Part shown: one piece after another, positions 15,567 to 24,535 of the stretch
Layout: each line of letters starts with the position of its first letter
Numbering within the stretch: position 1 is the first letter of the stretch
DNA from: Prevotella sp. P3-122
Lineage (GTDB): Bacteria; Bacteroidota; Bacteroidia; Bacteroidales; Bacteroidaceae
NCBI RefSeq assembly: GCF_002251365.1
Contig: NZ_NPJH01000024.1
Coordinates: 124,001 to 188,000, forward strand
Reading direction: 5' to 3'
DNA: 64,000 bases
Position numbers and translations under genes: made by a program
The notes under the pieces: model-generated
Database searches by the model: none
Told to the model about the DNA's origin: nothing
Seen by the model: the letters and a program-made list of their open reading frames with translations, nothing else

Positions 15567-16859
15567 CTAAATCATTGTCATTATCTCATCGGGCAGTTTG
15601 ATATGGTCTGGCAAGACTGCAAGATGCGATGCTATATCACGGAGAAGGAATGGTTCTGCAGGTTCTTGCATCCTCTCGCAGGTGCCTCCTATGTCGTCAC
15701 GGATGCTTTTCAGCACGGTATATAACCCCTTTTGCTGCACTTCGTTATTGGCGTTATAGTTCTTCATCATGTCAATAAAGAATTGCTCACCATTTATTCC
15801 ATATACGATATTGTACAGTTTGCCAAACAACTCTTTATATTGTATCAGATTCAGCGTGTCAACCTTGTCGCCATTCTTTTTTCTGTCCAACAGATATATC
15901 AGGTAGAGGATGCAACCGTTCTTTCTGCTGAAGTGAACTTGCAACGCCTCTTCATCTCTAACAAGAAAGAGACGATAATATCCATCGTTCTTTCTGTTTA
16001 CGTCTATTTTTTTTACTTTTCGTACTTCTAAATCCATGGTAGATACCTCTGCCATTCGTCGCGGGTTGATGTAGTTGTTAATCTTCTCCTGCAACTTGGG
16101 TGATTGTTTGAGGAAGAGCATACGCAAAGTGACAGGGTCAATGATACTGATGACGAAGTCAAGCTCTGCCGCAACCTTAGGGTCATGGGTCTTGTGGTAT
16201 ATCTTAAGGTTGTCCAAGAAACGGGAATACATCTCCATCCTTTGTTGGTGGGTAATAACACCTTTAACCTCCAACCGTTCCTTCAGAGCGGCAGTTGATG
16301 CTGCCATACCAAAGGATGGTTGCATCGCATTGTCAGCCAATCCTGCAAGATACTTGTATTGGAATGCCTCGTCATTAATGGCATTCTTAGCAAGTTCTAT
16401 GAACTCGTCCGTATTGTCTTTCGCAAAAGCCTTTATGGCTTCTCCAATGTCATGTTTGGTGATGCGTTCTGCAGCATACATCATCATGAGAAGGTCACTA
16501 AGCAGATTATCTTCGCTTGTCTTGGCAACGATGAAATTCTTCCCACTATCCGCATGATTTTTTAATTGTATCACGAAATTATCGCCATACTGCTCAATGC
16601 GCTCCTTGATCTTGGGATGGTTCTTCAGTTCTACATGCTGTATTACCTCCAAGTCATAGTCGTTGAAATATACCTTGTTCTGTTCCTGTATTTTGGCATT
16701 ATACTCTTCCATCAACGACACAGCCTTTTTCGCAAATGAGGATTCCTCGTCTGCTATCAGGTATATACAATTATCGAGGAACTGTCCGACCGAACAGTTT
16801 TCTTTGATGAGCTTGCCAATACAAGGCTCATCCATGGGGGATTTATCAATTATTCTCAT
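15567..16859 (-). CDS. Large soluble protein related to the TerB-wing paralogues
   Basis: The protein has 430 aa and no signal or membrane segment. The C-terminal ~150 residues (FLVRDEEALQVHFSRKNG, CILYLIYLLDRKKNGDKVDT, KELFGKLYNIVYG) match the order of the C-terminal domain in the proteins at 27302-28759 and 31611-32984, where a strand pair is followed by 'ALYMMI' and a long helix. The N-terminal part differs and lacks the TerB-like helix bundle. The shared domain looks like a winged helix with added helices; DNA binding is only a guess. The start overlaps the upstream zincin gene by 14 nt. Confidence 0.6.
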   Translation of the reverse strand: MRIIDKSPMDEPCIGKLIKENCSVGQFLDNCIYLIADEESSFAKKAVSLMEEYNAKIQEQNKVYFNDYDLEVIQHVELKNHPKIKERIEQYGDNFVIQLKNHADSGKNFIVAKTSEDNLLSDLLMMMYAAERITKHDIGEAIKAFAKDNTDEFIELAKNAINDEAFQYKYLAGLADNAMQPSFGMAASTAALKERLEVKGVITHQQRMEMYSRFLDNLKIYHKTHDPKVAAELDFVISIIDPVTLRMLFLKQSPKLQEKINNYINPRRMAEVSTMDLEVRKVKKIDVNRKNDGYYRLFLVRDEEALQVHFSRKNGCILYLIYLLDRKKNGDKVDTLNLIQYKELFGKLYNIVYGINGEQFFIDMMKNYNANNEVQQKGLYTVLKSIRDDIGGTCERMQEPAEPFLLRDIASHLAVLPDHIKLPDEIMTMI

Positions 16860-17619
16860 TGTCTTTATCTTTTTGTTTTCTATGTTTCATTACTACTTGC
16901 TTAATCAAGTTGCTATCTGGCAGGTCTTCAATCCTGACAGGCTGCGGTGGGGGAGGTGAAGGTAATTCAAGTTCGTATGCCATCTTTCGATAATCGCTTT
17001 CTAACGTGTCGTAGTGGGTATAAACGAAAAACGGCATGTATCTTATCACGATGTCCATAATCGTGTTGCCATCCACTCTCATCCGTTCCAGATTTTGACG
17101 GCCACATTCTACAATTTCCTTCCTCAACTTGCCATCGGGATGTGTAAGGCTGTATTTCTGTCTTGACAATGCGTATTTGAATTTGCCTGTTGTCAATAGA
17201 TGTCTTGCCGCATATAATCCGGCTGTCATGTCCGCTGCAAGTTCCTGAATCCATCGTTCGCTGCAGAACAGAGAAAAGCGGTAATGAAAGAGCATTTGGT
17301 GTGCCATCTCATGAACGAAACACAAGGTGAAGGCATCATTGTTGTTGATACCTGTCTTTTTCAGCATTTCCATATTATAAGACAATTCGCATTTGTCGGC
17401 ATTGTCACCCAACAGCACCTCGGCAAACGTCTCGCACTTACTGCTTATCTCTGGTGTCGGCATATTGAAGAACTCTGCTACGTTAGTCACAATAGCAACT
17501 ATATCCTCTTCAGTGACATCCTCTCTGTCCTTGAAAAGGGCTTCAAACAGATTGCATTCATGGCGACGTTGGAATTTCCACCATTCAGCCATGTGTTCAT
17601 AGACCTCTTGTGTTACCAT
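16846..17619 (-). CDS. HExxH zincin-like metallopeptidase, trio member 1
   Basis: The protein has 257 aa. HEMAH (103-107) is the zinc helix, and ERWIQELAADMTAGLYAA (about 121-138) supplies the downstream acidic ligand. After ~30 residues comes THPDGKLR, comparable to the SHP segment of M48-type peptidases. The same signature, W-x-x-E-L-x-x-D-x-x-x-G-x-x-A followed by HP[DEN]G-x-LR, recurs in 19312-19995 and 20008-21027. No signal peptide is present, so it acts in the cytosol. A proline run (PSPPPPQPV) precedes a basic-acidic tail. It is a probable peptidase; the substrate is unknown. Confidence 0.7.
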   Translation of the reverse strand: MVTQEVYEHMAEWWKFQRRHECNLFEALFKDREDVTEEDIVAIVTNVAEFFNMPTPEISSKCETFAEVLLGDNADKCELSYNMEMLKKTGINNNDAFTLCFVHEMAHQMLFHYRFSLFCSERWIQELAADMTAGLYAARHLLTTGKFKYALSRQKYSLTHPDGKLRKEIVECGRQNLERMRVDGNTIMDIVIRYMPFFVYTHYDTLESDYRKMAYELELPSPPPPQPVRIEDLPDSNLIKQVVMKHRKQKDKDNENN

Positions 17620-17628
17620 ATTTCGTAT

Positions 17629-19305
17629 TTATCCCAATTTTGCACGTTCTTTTTCCACTGTATTTTGCAGATCTTTCATCTTTTCTTTCCATGTAGTAAA
17701 TAAGAGATTCAAACTCTGCATTTTCTCATTGGAAAAATCTGCTATGTCATTGAGAGTCTTCTGATATAGATTATTTATCATGTATGACCAAACCAGTATG
17801 GAAGAGTTGTTCTTGTCGTTGACAGCCTTCAACTCATTGCTACATTCCTCTAACTTTGTTTGAATTTTCAAGTTGCTTCTTCTATTGGGCATCTTTATAT
17901 TAACTAAGGTGTCTATCACCAATCGTGGATCTTCCTTGACAAGGTCTATGTCTGGCAATTGGCTTTCAATATCCTCAATTTGAGCCTCATATTCTTTTAT
18001 TATATCATCATATTTGTTGGCTGAATACCATATTGATTTCTTTAAGTTGTTGACACCAAGTTTCATTTCTGCCACTTCATTAAGGATGAAACTATAAATA
18101 GATATCGCAATCTGCTCAGCCACAGAAGACGTATCTGTAACAGGAACATTCTCAATAATCTCAGCACTATGAAACTCTTCTTTTTTCTCATCTGCAAAGT
18201 TTCGTATAGCAGACAGGGTTTCCCTACTTTTTTTATCAGTCTCTTCCTTCATGATATAGTATTCCTTCTCATAAGCTTCTATAGCATTATTAAGTGGTAT
18301 CTGTTTAATCTTATTGGTTGCGAATCGTCCAGCTAAAGCACCTCCAATGCCCCCCAATAATGCGCCTATACCTGCTCCTAATGGTCCCAAAAAACATCCT
18401 CCTGCAAGAGCGCCACCCTTAGCTCCTGCAATTGCACCAACACCTGCTCCGGCGGCATCCAACGCTATATTTTTCAATGAAGTAATATAGTCCGTTTTAT
18501 CTTCTGTAAGCAATTGATATTCTCTAAATGAAGAGATGGCTATTGTAACAACAGGTATGTGACCTGTAATGTCAAAATCAGAAGCATTCGTAAAATCATC
18601 AATACATTGACTTGCTTCCAATGCTGTATTCATATCGTTTCCCATAGAAGTGATGGAATGAGCCAATTCACGTGTTGCGTCATTTACTCCTAATGCTTCC
18701 ATGGCACCCGATTTTAACGGAGTTAAAGCTGCACTAGCAATATTGTGGTGCGATACTTCATGCATCATTGATGCCATCTGCATCTTTCCTAAGTGTTGCA
18801 TCCCATAACAAAACCTTTGAAGACCATCGGCTGAAAAAAAAGAGGATGCATTATCCTTGATTGCAGAAATGGCATCACCAAACACAGCATGACCTAAATT
18901 CGGAGGCAATACTTCTGCAATGGAATGTAGAGACTGACCTATTTGCGATGAAGGTATAACAGATAGTATAAACTGTTCTGTGCCAACTGTAGCTAAAGAA
19001 TGTTCTTCAAAGAACTTAGATAGTTTATTCAGGGATGACTCAGAGTCATCACAAGAAGAAACATATTCAGGAGTTGGAATATCGAGCTGTTCAATATTAT
19101 TGCGAATCTCTTCGATATTCTCCTGTAATTCATCAATACGGTCAAATTCATCCTCTAAATTTGATGTATCAATCACATCGATTGAGTCATCTGCATCCAT
19201 AATAGTGTTGACTTTATCCTCGAATTTCCTTTTTGAACGAAGACAAGCCAAACCAACTCCTATTGCTATTACTACTATTGAGCTAATTATTAATATCATA
19301 TGCAA
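17629..19305 (-). CDS. Membrane-anchored coiled-coil protein with glycine-zipper segment
   Basis: The protein has 558 aa. An N-terminal membrane anchor (residues ~4-23) is followed by an acidic coiled coil (DDSIDVIDTSNLEDEFDRID). About 190 residues further on, a glycine-zipper stretch (GAIAGAKGGALAGG, GPLGAGIGALLGGIGGALAG; about 280-325) can insert into membranes as a helical hairpin. The rest is long helices (KEYYIMKEETDKKSRETL, QIEDIESQLPDIDL). Glycine-zipper hairpins occur in pore-forming and membrane-bridging proteins. It lies between two related zincins (9 and 6 nt gaps), so it may be a partner or substrate. Confidence 0.6.
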   Translation of the reverse strand: MHMILIISSIVVIAIGVGLACLRSKRKFEDKVNTIMDADDSIDVIDTSNLEDEFDRIDELQENIEEIRNNIEQLDIPTPEYVSSCDDSESSLNKLSKFFEEHSLATVGTEQFILSVIPSSQIGQSLHSIAEVLPPNLGHAVFGDAISAIKDNASSFFSADGLQRFCYGMQHLGKMQMASMMHEVSHHNIASAALTPLKSGAMEALGVNDATRELAHSITSMGNDMNTALEASQCIDDFTNASDFDITGHIPVVTIAISSFREYQLLTEDKTDYITSLKNIALDAAGAGVGAIAGAKGGALAGGCFLGPLGAGIGALLGGIGGALAGRFATNKIKQIPLNNAIEAYEKEYYIMKEETDKKSRETLSAIRNFADEKKEEFHSAEIIENVPVTDTSSVAEQIAISIYSFILNEVAEMKLGVNNLKKSIWYSANKYDDIIKEYEAQIEDIESQLPDIDLVKEDPRLVIDTLVNIKMPNRRSNLKIQTKLEECSNELKAVNDKNNSSILVWSYMINNLYQKTLNDIADFSNEKMQSLNLLFTTWKEKMKDLQNTVEKERAKLG

Positions 19306-19311
19306 AACATC

Positions 19312-19995
19312 TTAAAACCTATAATACTTTCGCTGCAGATTCTGTATTTCATAGAGATTCTGGTTTCTGAATGCCATAAACTCATTAACCAAATTTTGGA
19401 TGGTCAATGGTATTCCGCGACGATGCATTTCTGGAGCAACATAACGACCATGTCTGATAAACATGGCTCTGAGAGTCCCTTCAGGATGGCTTGGGCTGCC
19501 GTTGGTCAGCAGCAATCCCATAGCCACTTTCTCTATAGAAGACATATTCCATAATCCTGCTCTGCATCCCATAAAGAAGTCAGGACATAGTTCCGACTCC
19601 CATTGTCCGTTAGCCACACCAGGGAATTGGGTGTTTTGAAGGACACGGTGGCCGCATTCATGAGTCATTACCAGTGAGAAGGCCTCCTTGTTGGTGACAT
19701 TCATATTGATAAGCTGCTGCATATTGAAACACAGCACGTCATCGTAATAACTCCCCCTGTCCCAATTCATAAACATGGTCTGCCCGTTTTGGGCATTTGT
19801 GAGGTCTTGTATCATCCTCGGCATCGGAATGTTGAAGAAATCACAAGCCGACTTGATAGCATCGTTGATGTCAGCATCACTCAACCCAAATCGGTTGAAA
19901 CGTTGCTGGCATCGCTTCAAGAAGTCTTCCATTGAAGGTCTCTGAAGAAACTGGAATGCAGGATTATCGAATATGTTTGCCATAATGGTATTCAA
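19312..19995 (-). CDS. HExxH zincin-like metallopeptidase, trio member 2
   Basis: The protein has 227 aa. HECGH (112-116) is the zinc helix. WESELCPDFFMGCRAG (about 129-144) carries the ELxxD signature shared with 16846-17619 and 20008-21027, followed by SHPEGTLR. The N-terminal ~60 residues form a helical pro-like region that includes FFNIPMPRMI, which is close to the FFNMPTPEIS of trio member 1. There is no signal peptide. An alternative start at 19983 (MANIFDNP) is equally plausible. Activity is inferred from the intact zinc motif. Confidence 0.7.
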   Translation of the reverse strand: MNTIMANIFDNPAFQFLQRPSMEDFLKRCQQRFNRFGLSDADINDAIKSACDFFNIPMPRMIQDLTNAQNGQTMFMNWDRGSYYDDVLCFNMQQLINMNVTNKEAFSLVMTHECGHRVLQNTQFPGVANGQWESELCPDFFMGCRAGLWNMSSIEKVAMGLLLTNGSPSHPEGTLRAMFIRHGRYVAPEMHRRGIPLTIQNLVNEFMAFRNQNLYEIQNLQRKYYRF

Positions 19996-20007
19996 TGAAA
20001 ATTCATA

Positions 20008-21027
20008 CTATAGCGCAAGATTCAATGCCTGTTTGGCATTTTTGAGGTCGATATTCGCGCTGTGAATCTTGCTCTGCGTATCATGTATCTTGTTACATGT
20101 TGCCCGGTATTCATCAACACTATTTTCTCTGCCTCTCAAAGCTCTTTCCTTGTATTCCAGCAGTTCTAACTCGTGCTTCAACCTGCGCACTCTGTCTTCA
20201 CAGTCCTCCACTCGGTGCCGACGTTCCGCAATCTCAGATGCCGTATATGTTATTCCATGGAATGCAGAACCATCCGTAGTATCGCTATCACCCGATTGTG
20301 ATACAATTCCTACGCTACCAGTAGTTTCTCCACTTGTACCATGGTATGCATTGGTTTGTACCTGTTGCAGGGCAATCTCATTCACGATGGCTTCCTGCTT
20401 GAAAATCTCGCTTGCATCTTCCTGAACGTGGTCATTCAATCTTGCAAGAATATTCTCTGCTGTCACAGGTATTCCGTGAGATTTTAGGTCTTCACCTATC
20501 TCCTTGCCAATCTCTATATACTTCAAACGAAGTTCACCATTAGGATGCGTCGGGCTGGGCGTTTCGCGCCCTAATGATTCCTCAACAGCTGTTGTGTCAA
20601 TACCCTCTATCGCAGCCCGAACACCCATAAATGCATCACAGGAGAGTTCCTCCTGCCAATTACTAAGTTGATGCGTATTGCTCAGGTATTGCAACATGCA
20701 ATGAGCCACTTCATGTGTGCAAATCAGTGATAGCGATTGCTCATCATGAATACCCAAATTCAACATCTGTTCACGACTGAAACCGAGAACATCATCATTC
20801 AGGGTTGTGGGGTCATGCGTGTAAACTCCTGTACTTTGATCCATTCTGACTTCAAGGTCATTCATCTGCATAAAGCCGCACGCATCGTGTACAGCATTCT
20901 GTATTACATCATCTGGCAGGTTGTACTCGTGAGCCAAATTGTGGAAATGCCCAAGGGCATCAGTATATACCGCATGATTGAAATCAAACGTCGGGTGGTA
21001 AACGGTAGTATCAAAATGTGCGTCCAT
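20008..21027 (-). CDS. HExxH zincin-like protein with coiled-coil tail, trio member 3
   Basis: The protein has 339 aa. HEVAH (105-109) is followed by NWQEELSCDAFMGVRAA and THPNGELR, the same order as the other two trio members. Unlike them, it extends into a low-complexity Thr/Ser/Gly linker (about 225-255) and a C-terminal coiled coil (RHRVEDCEDRVRRLKHELEL...). The tail could mediate oligomerisation or docking to the membrane-anchored coiled-coil neighbours. No signal peptide is seen. The next gene upstream ends 4 nt before its start. Confidence 0.7.
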   Translation of the reverse strand: MDAHFDTTVYHPTFDFNHAVYTDALGHFHNLAHEYNLPDDVIQNAVHDACGFMQMNDLEVRMDQSTGVYTHDPTTLNDDVLGFSREQMLNLGIHDEQSLSLICTHEVAHCMLQYLSNTHQLSNWQEELSCDAFMGVRAAIEGIDTTAVEESLGRETPSPTHPNGELRLKYIEIGKEIGEDLKSHGIPVTAENILARLNDHVQEDASEIFKQEAIVNEIALQQVQTNAYHGTSGETTGSVGIVSQSGDSDTTDGSAFHGITYTASEIAERRHRVEDCEDRVRRLKHELELLEYKERALRGRENSVDEYRATCNKIHDTQSKIHSANIDLKNAKQALNLAL

Positions 21028-21031
21028 TATA

Positions 21032-22930
21032 TTACTTTGTTTGAGGTGAAAAACTTATTATTATATAATCGTCGGCAATCTTGTCAAGCATTTGGGTGAG
21101 ATTCACCATTTTGCTCTCAATGAATTGCTTGTCTTCATCAGAGATAGAGTCATGTATGATGTCTTCTTTAAAAAAGATGTAATCAATCCATTTGACAAGG
21201 GAAGCATTACAATATTCAAGTATTCTTTTTTCCACACTGTCCTTGATATAGGAGTCCTTCCAGAAATCCACTTTGACATCGTTTGCTTTTGACTTGACAT
21301 AATCTTTCAGACGCATATAACATTCATCAAAGGCATGTGCTTTCTCCTCACTGTCAAAACGAAGCAAATCGTTTTCCTGATGGGCAGATAAGGTCTTGTT
21401 TAATACACTTGCAATAGTCTCTTCTCTATATTGATTGCCTTTATTATCAATAACTCCTAATATATCTGTTGCCTTTTGGTCAAAGATCCCAAAAACCTGT
21501 TCTTTGAACATTGGACGAACCCAATTCCTTCTGTCGGTAGTCTCGTCCGTCTCTTGGCGACACCGTTCTATAAGGTTGTCGCAGATGTCAAGACACTCGG
21601 TTGATAGCGAATGTTTCGCTTTATCTGTGATAGGCTCTGCCATAATGAATGTATGAGCTTCATCACAGGAGTTGGTTCTGTTGTCCGTATTTAGGCTCTC
21701 AACACTGTTCCGATACAGACTTTCAAGGGATATGCAGTAATGAAGCCCGCTGATGAATCCTTCTGATACGCTCATCTCTTTTTTGTGATTCATTACATAT
21801 TTGAGGAAAGTCACCAATTTGTCCAGTTCGTAGGATGGAAGCCCAATCTTTTGATCCACAAGTGCATTCTCACCAAGGAACTGACAACATACCACCTTGA
21901 ATGCGTCATCACTTTTCCCAAATCGGTCAATGACAGCGCAATACGACAGCACGGCATCAAAGTCCAATATCAACTGGACTTGACTATTACTGAGGCTGCT
22001 CTTCAACATGGCTACATATTGCTCATACATATTCTGTACGGTTGCGTGGTCAACGTCATAACGCATAGACAGTAATTGTGGGAGCAATGGTATCACACTA
22101 TATCTGCACCACATATATTGGTCATCCATATAACCGATGATACCCTCCAGCATATCAACGAGTTCCGATACAAGCTGTTCGATATCTACATTCACATAAT
22201 CGTCATTCTGATGGTATTGGTAATGCGTCCCCTCTAATGACAATCTGATTTCACGGCAGTAGCTATTGCTTGCATCCATTCCGGTAACGCACCAATGGGT
22301 CATCTCTATCTGGAGACCTCTTTTTGTCAGTACAGGTGAAAAGATTATCGTTGGCACATTTTGCGTTGAAGCATGAATATTGGCACATTGAGCACTGTCC
22401 GCAGGGTCTTTGTCATCTTTCCATGCGTCCTGATAGAAAAGGACAGGGTGACTGCTGGCTTTGTTCCATGACTTGGCGAATCTGATGGACAGTTCGTCTT
22501 CAACGACCTTCCAAATCTTATTCTGGAAGTTACGGTCTCTGCATGGACCCATAATCACGTTGATGGGAACAATGCTTTCCACATCGTCAGTTTCGTAACC
22601 GAAAAGGTTGTCGTCTCTCATTACCAAAGGCATGACTGCTAAAGGCCATTTTTCCAAGGATGCCAGTTCGGCAATTGTTTGCAGGTTCTGCTTGTGCATC
22701 TCCTGCATGACGTTCTTTCTTTCTATGCGTTCCTCTTCTATAATCTGCCTTCTCGCATCTGCCATGGCATGAAACTGTTCCATGGCCACCTCAAAATTCT
22801 TCTCCATAACGGCACGCTGATATGCCTCTTGCTTCTCTTGGATGGTCTTGGCGTTCTTTTCGTTCCTCCAGGCATTGTATGCTTGTATGCCAAACGATAC
22901 TGCTCCTATTGTTGCACCTGCTATAATCAT
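21032..22930 (-). CDS. N-anchored coiled-coil protein, long paralogue of 22927-23967
   Basis: The protein has 632 aa. A weak N-terminal membrane segment (IIAGATIGAVSFGIQAYNAW) leads into a long amphipathic coil (~20-90). A globular domain follows (~95-250), with VPINVIMGPCRDR and VPTIIFSPVLTKRGLQIEMT. The latter matches LPTVIIYPVQRGDILSIETA in the neighbouring gene. A large helical C-terminal part (about 250-632) has no recognised match. The genes overlap by 4 nt, so the two proteins are probably partners made in similar amounts. The function is unknown. Confidence 0.6.
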   Translation of the reverse strand: MIIAGATIGAVSFGIQAYNAWRNEKNAKTIQEKQEAYQRAVMEKNFEVAMEQFHAMADARRQIIEEERIERKNVMQEMHKQNLQTIAELASLEKWPLAVMPLVMRDDNLFGYETDDVESIVPINVIMGPCRDRNFQNKIWKVVEDELSIRFAKSWNKASSHPVLFYQDAWKDDKDPADSAQCANIHASTQNVPTIIFSPVLTKRGLQIEMTHWCVTGMDASNSYCREIRLSLEGTHYQYHQNDDYVNVDIEQLVSELVDMLEGIIGYMDDQYMWCRYSVIPLLPQLLSMRYDVDHATVQNMYEQYVAMLKSSLSNSQVQLILDFDAVLSYCAVIDRFGKSDDAFKVVCCQFLGENALVDQKIGLPSYELDKLVTFLKYVMNHKKEMSVSEGFISGLHYCISLESLYRNSVESLNTDNRTNSCDEAHTFIMAEPITDKAKHSLSTECLDICDNLIERCRQETDETTDRRNWVRPMFKEQVFGIFDQKATDILGVIDNKGNQYREETIASVLNKTLSAHQENDLLRFDSEEKAHAFDECYMRLKDYVKSKANDVKVDFWKDSYIKDSVEKRILEYCNASLVKWIDYIFFKEDIIHDSISDEDKQFIESKMVNLTQMLDKIADDYIIISFSPQTK

Positions 22931-23967
22931 GATTCAATCGTCTTATCAAGTTTCTTAATTTCTTCTTCATCGATAATCATGGTATCGATATTGCTCTGGC
23001 TTTGGATGATGAGTCCACGATATTTTGTGGTCAACATATTCCAGACAAGTTCATCCTCTTGCAGCAAACCTTTTATCTTATAAAGAGAGTCTGCTGGTGA
23101 ATGATGAAGCATCAGTCGATAACAGTCATCAATGTATGCTGCAGCAGCAATCATCAGGGTTCTCATTCTTTCAGGGTTCTCTGCTATTTTGGACATCGGC
23201 ACCCTAAATGTCTTGTCCATAATCATGTGACTCTGTCCTAACTGATAACCCCATGTCGCGGTTTCTATTGAGAGAATGTCACCTCGCTGAACAGGATAGA
23301 TGATAACTGTTGGCAGACCTTGCATGATGTAATGCAAGTTCATGGTGTCTGCCATGGCACTTACGCAGTCACATTCCCAGCCTCTCATCCAGATGGAATC
23401 CAAACCAAGATTATAATGCAACAAGAAATCCTCTTTAAACTCATCACAGAAGTCTGCGTATGCGCCCTTCTTGTCCATGCTCTTTGCTGTCAACGGTGTA
23501 CGTGCAACCATCAATTTTAGCCTTGGAACGCCGATGTTATCCGTGGAAGGATGTAGCATCTCTTCTAATACAGCGTTGATTTGCGGACGAAAATGCGTGT
23601 TCCAAGACTTCTCACAGAAACGTCTGAACTCTTCTTCCTGTTGACGGTCACGGCACGACTGAAGGGCTGCCTCTCTTTGGTTTTTCATACCAAGGTCATG
23701 ACACTCATGGAGGAATTCAATTTCAGCCTGCATTTTCCTGTCACCAAACTCATTGCGAATCTGGTTTAGTTCCTCTTGGAAACTGATAGCTCTGGCATTA
23801 TGCTCAGCAGCAGTTCTGCGGGATTTCCAGCCAGCATATACCATTCCTGCCATTTGACCGGCGAAATATCCCGAAATTACCCTCTCACCAGCAGGCATGG
23901 CTTCTACTGCTTGACCAATACCTGCCGCTGAAGGCAATGTAAATCCTAATTGCTCGTATGGTGTCAT
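22927..23967 (-). CDS. N-anchored coiled-coil protein, short paralogue of 21032-22930
   Basis: The protein has 346 aa. The N-terminal ~55 residues hold a Gly/Ala-rich weakly hydrophobic stretch (ISGYFAGQMAGMVYAGW), then a charged coil (EELNQIRNEFGDRKMQAEIE). The globular part contains RLKLMVARTPLT and LPTVIIYPVQRGDILSIETA, matching the paralogue encoded immediately downstream with a 4-nt overlap. Numerous Cys and Met occur (WECDCVSAMADTMN). The region of shared strands suggests a common ligand-binding core. No known family is assigned. Confidence 0.6.
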   Translation of the reverse strand: MTPYEQLGFTLPSAAGIGQAVEAMPAGERVISGYFAGQMAGMVYAGWKSRRTAAEHNARAISFQEELNQIRNEFGDRKMQAEIEFLHECHDLGMKNQREAALQSCRDRQQEEEFRRFCEKSWNTHFRPQINAVLEEMLHPSTDNIGVPRLKLMVARTPLTAKSMDKKGAYADFCDEFKEDFLLHYNLGLDSIWMRGWECDCVSAMADTMNLHYIMQGLPTVIIYPVQRGDILSIETATWGYQLGQSHMIMDKTFRVPMSKIAENPERMRTLMIAAAAYIDDCYRLMLHHSPADSLYKIKGLLQEDELVWNMLTTKYRGLIIQSQSNIDTMIIDEEEIKKLDKTIES

Positions 23968-23999
23968 CTTCGTATTTCTTTATGTGAATATATATATTA

Positions 24000-24524
24000 T
24001 CAATCTATCACCACATCATCGTCATCCCACATTGGTGTGGTTGGCTTACGTGGCTTGTTTACTGGTCCCTGAGTGTTGAACTGGGGAGGAGTCTGCACAG
24101 GCTGCTCACGCCATCCGTCATTGTATGAAGTAGGGTTATTCCAGTTGTTGTTAGAAGGTGCATCGCTTGCTATGGCAGGTTGCATACCACCAAACCACTG
24201 ATTGAGGATGGCATTTACCTGTGCATCGATTTGCGGGGTGACACGCGATTTCACCCTATTATATGCCAATGCAAGTGCGGCACCATTGTCAATAAAGCCA
24301 AGAATGCCAAAGTTCTCTGTGCTTATCAAGTCTTCTGGAAGAAGTTGATAGGCAAGGGCTGCCACTATGATAGTCTTGTCCAATCCTGGAGTGTCAGGTG
24401 ACTTCAACACGTAATACAACTCTAAGACGGTACGTGTTCCTTCAATGCCAGCGGTTTTTGCATACTTTTGTATGTACTGCCACAATTGTTCGCTTCCTCC
24501 AAATAATCTTAGTATCTTGTCCAT
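24000..24524 (-). CDS. YkvA-type (DUF1232) protein
   Basis: The protein has 174 aa. Residues ~35-95 fit DUF1232/YkvA: VLKSPDTPGLDKTIIVAALAYQ is followed by LPEDLISTENFGILGFIDNG, the family's 'YLlsPiDliPD..pvlGflDD' signature with EDLIS in place of the usual PIDLIPD. It then has AALALAYNRV. The C-terminal ~60 residues are Pro/Asn/Gln-rich and disordered, ending DDDDVVID. YkvA proteins are small membrane-associated proteins of unclear function, often near stress loci. It is 11 nt from the CbxX-type ATPase gene. Confidence 0.8.
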   Translation of the reverse strand: MDKILRLFGGSEQLWQYIQKYAKTAGIEGTRTVLELYYVLKSPDTPGLDKTIIVAALAYQLLPEDLISTENFGILGFIDNGAALALAYNRVKSRVTPQIDAQVNAILNQWFGGMQPAIASDAPSNNNWNNPTSYNDGWREQPVQTPPQFNTQGPVNKPRKPTTPMWDDDDVVID

Positions 24525-24535
24525 ATCCCCTTTCT

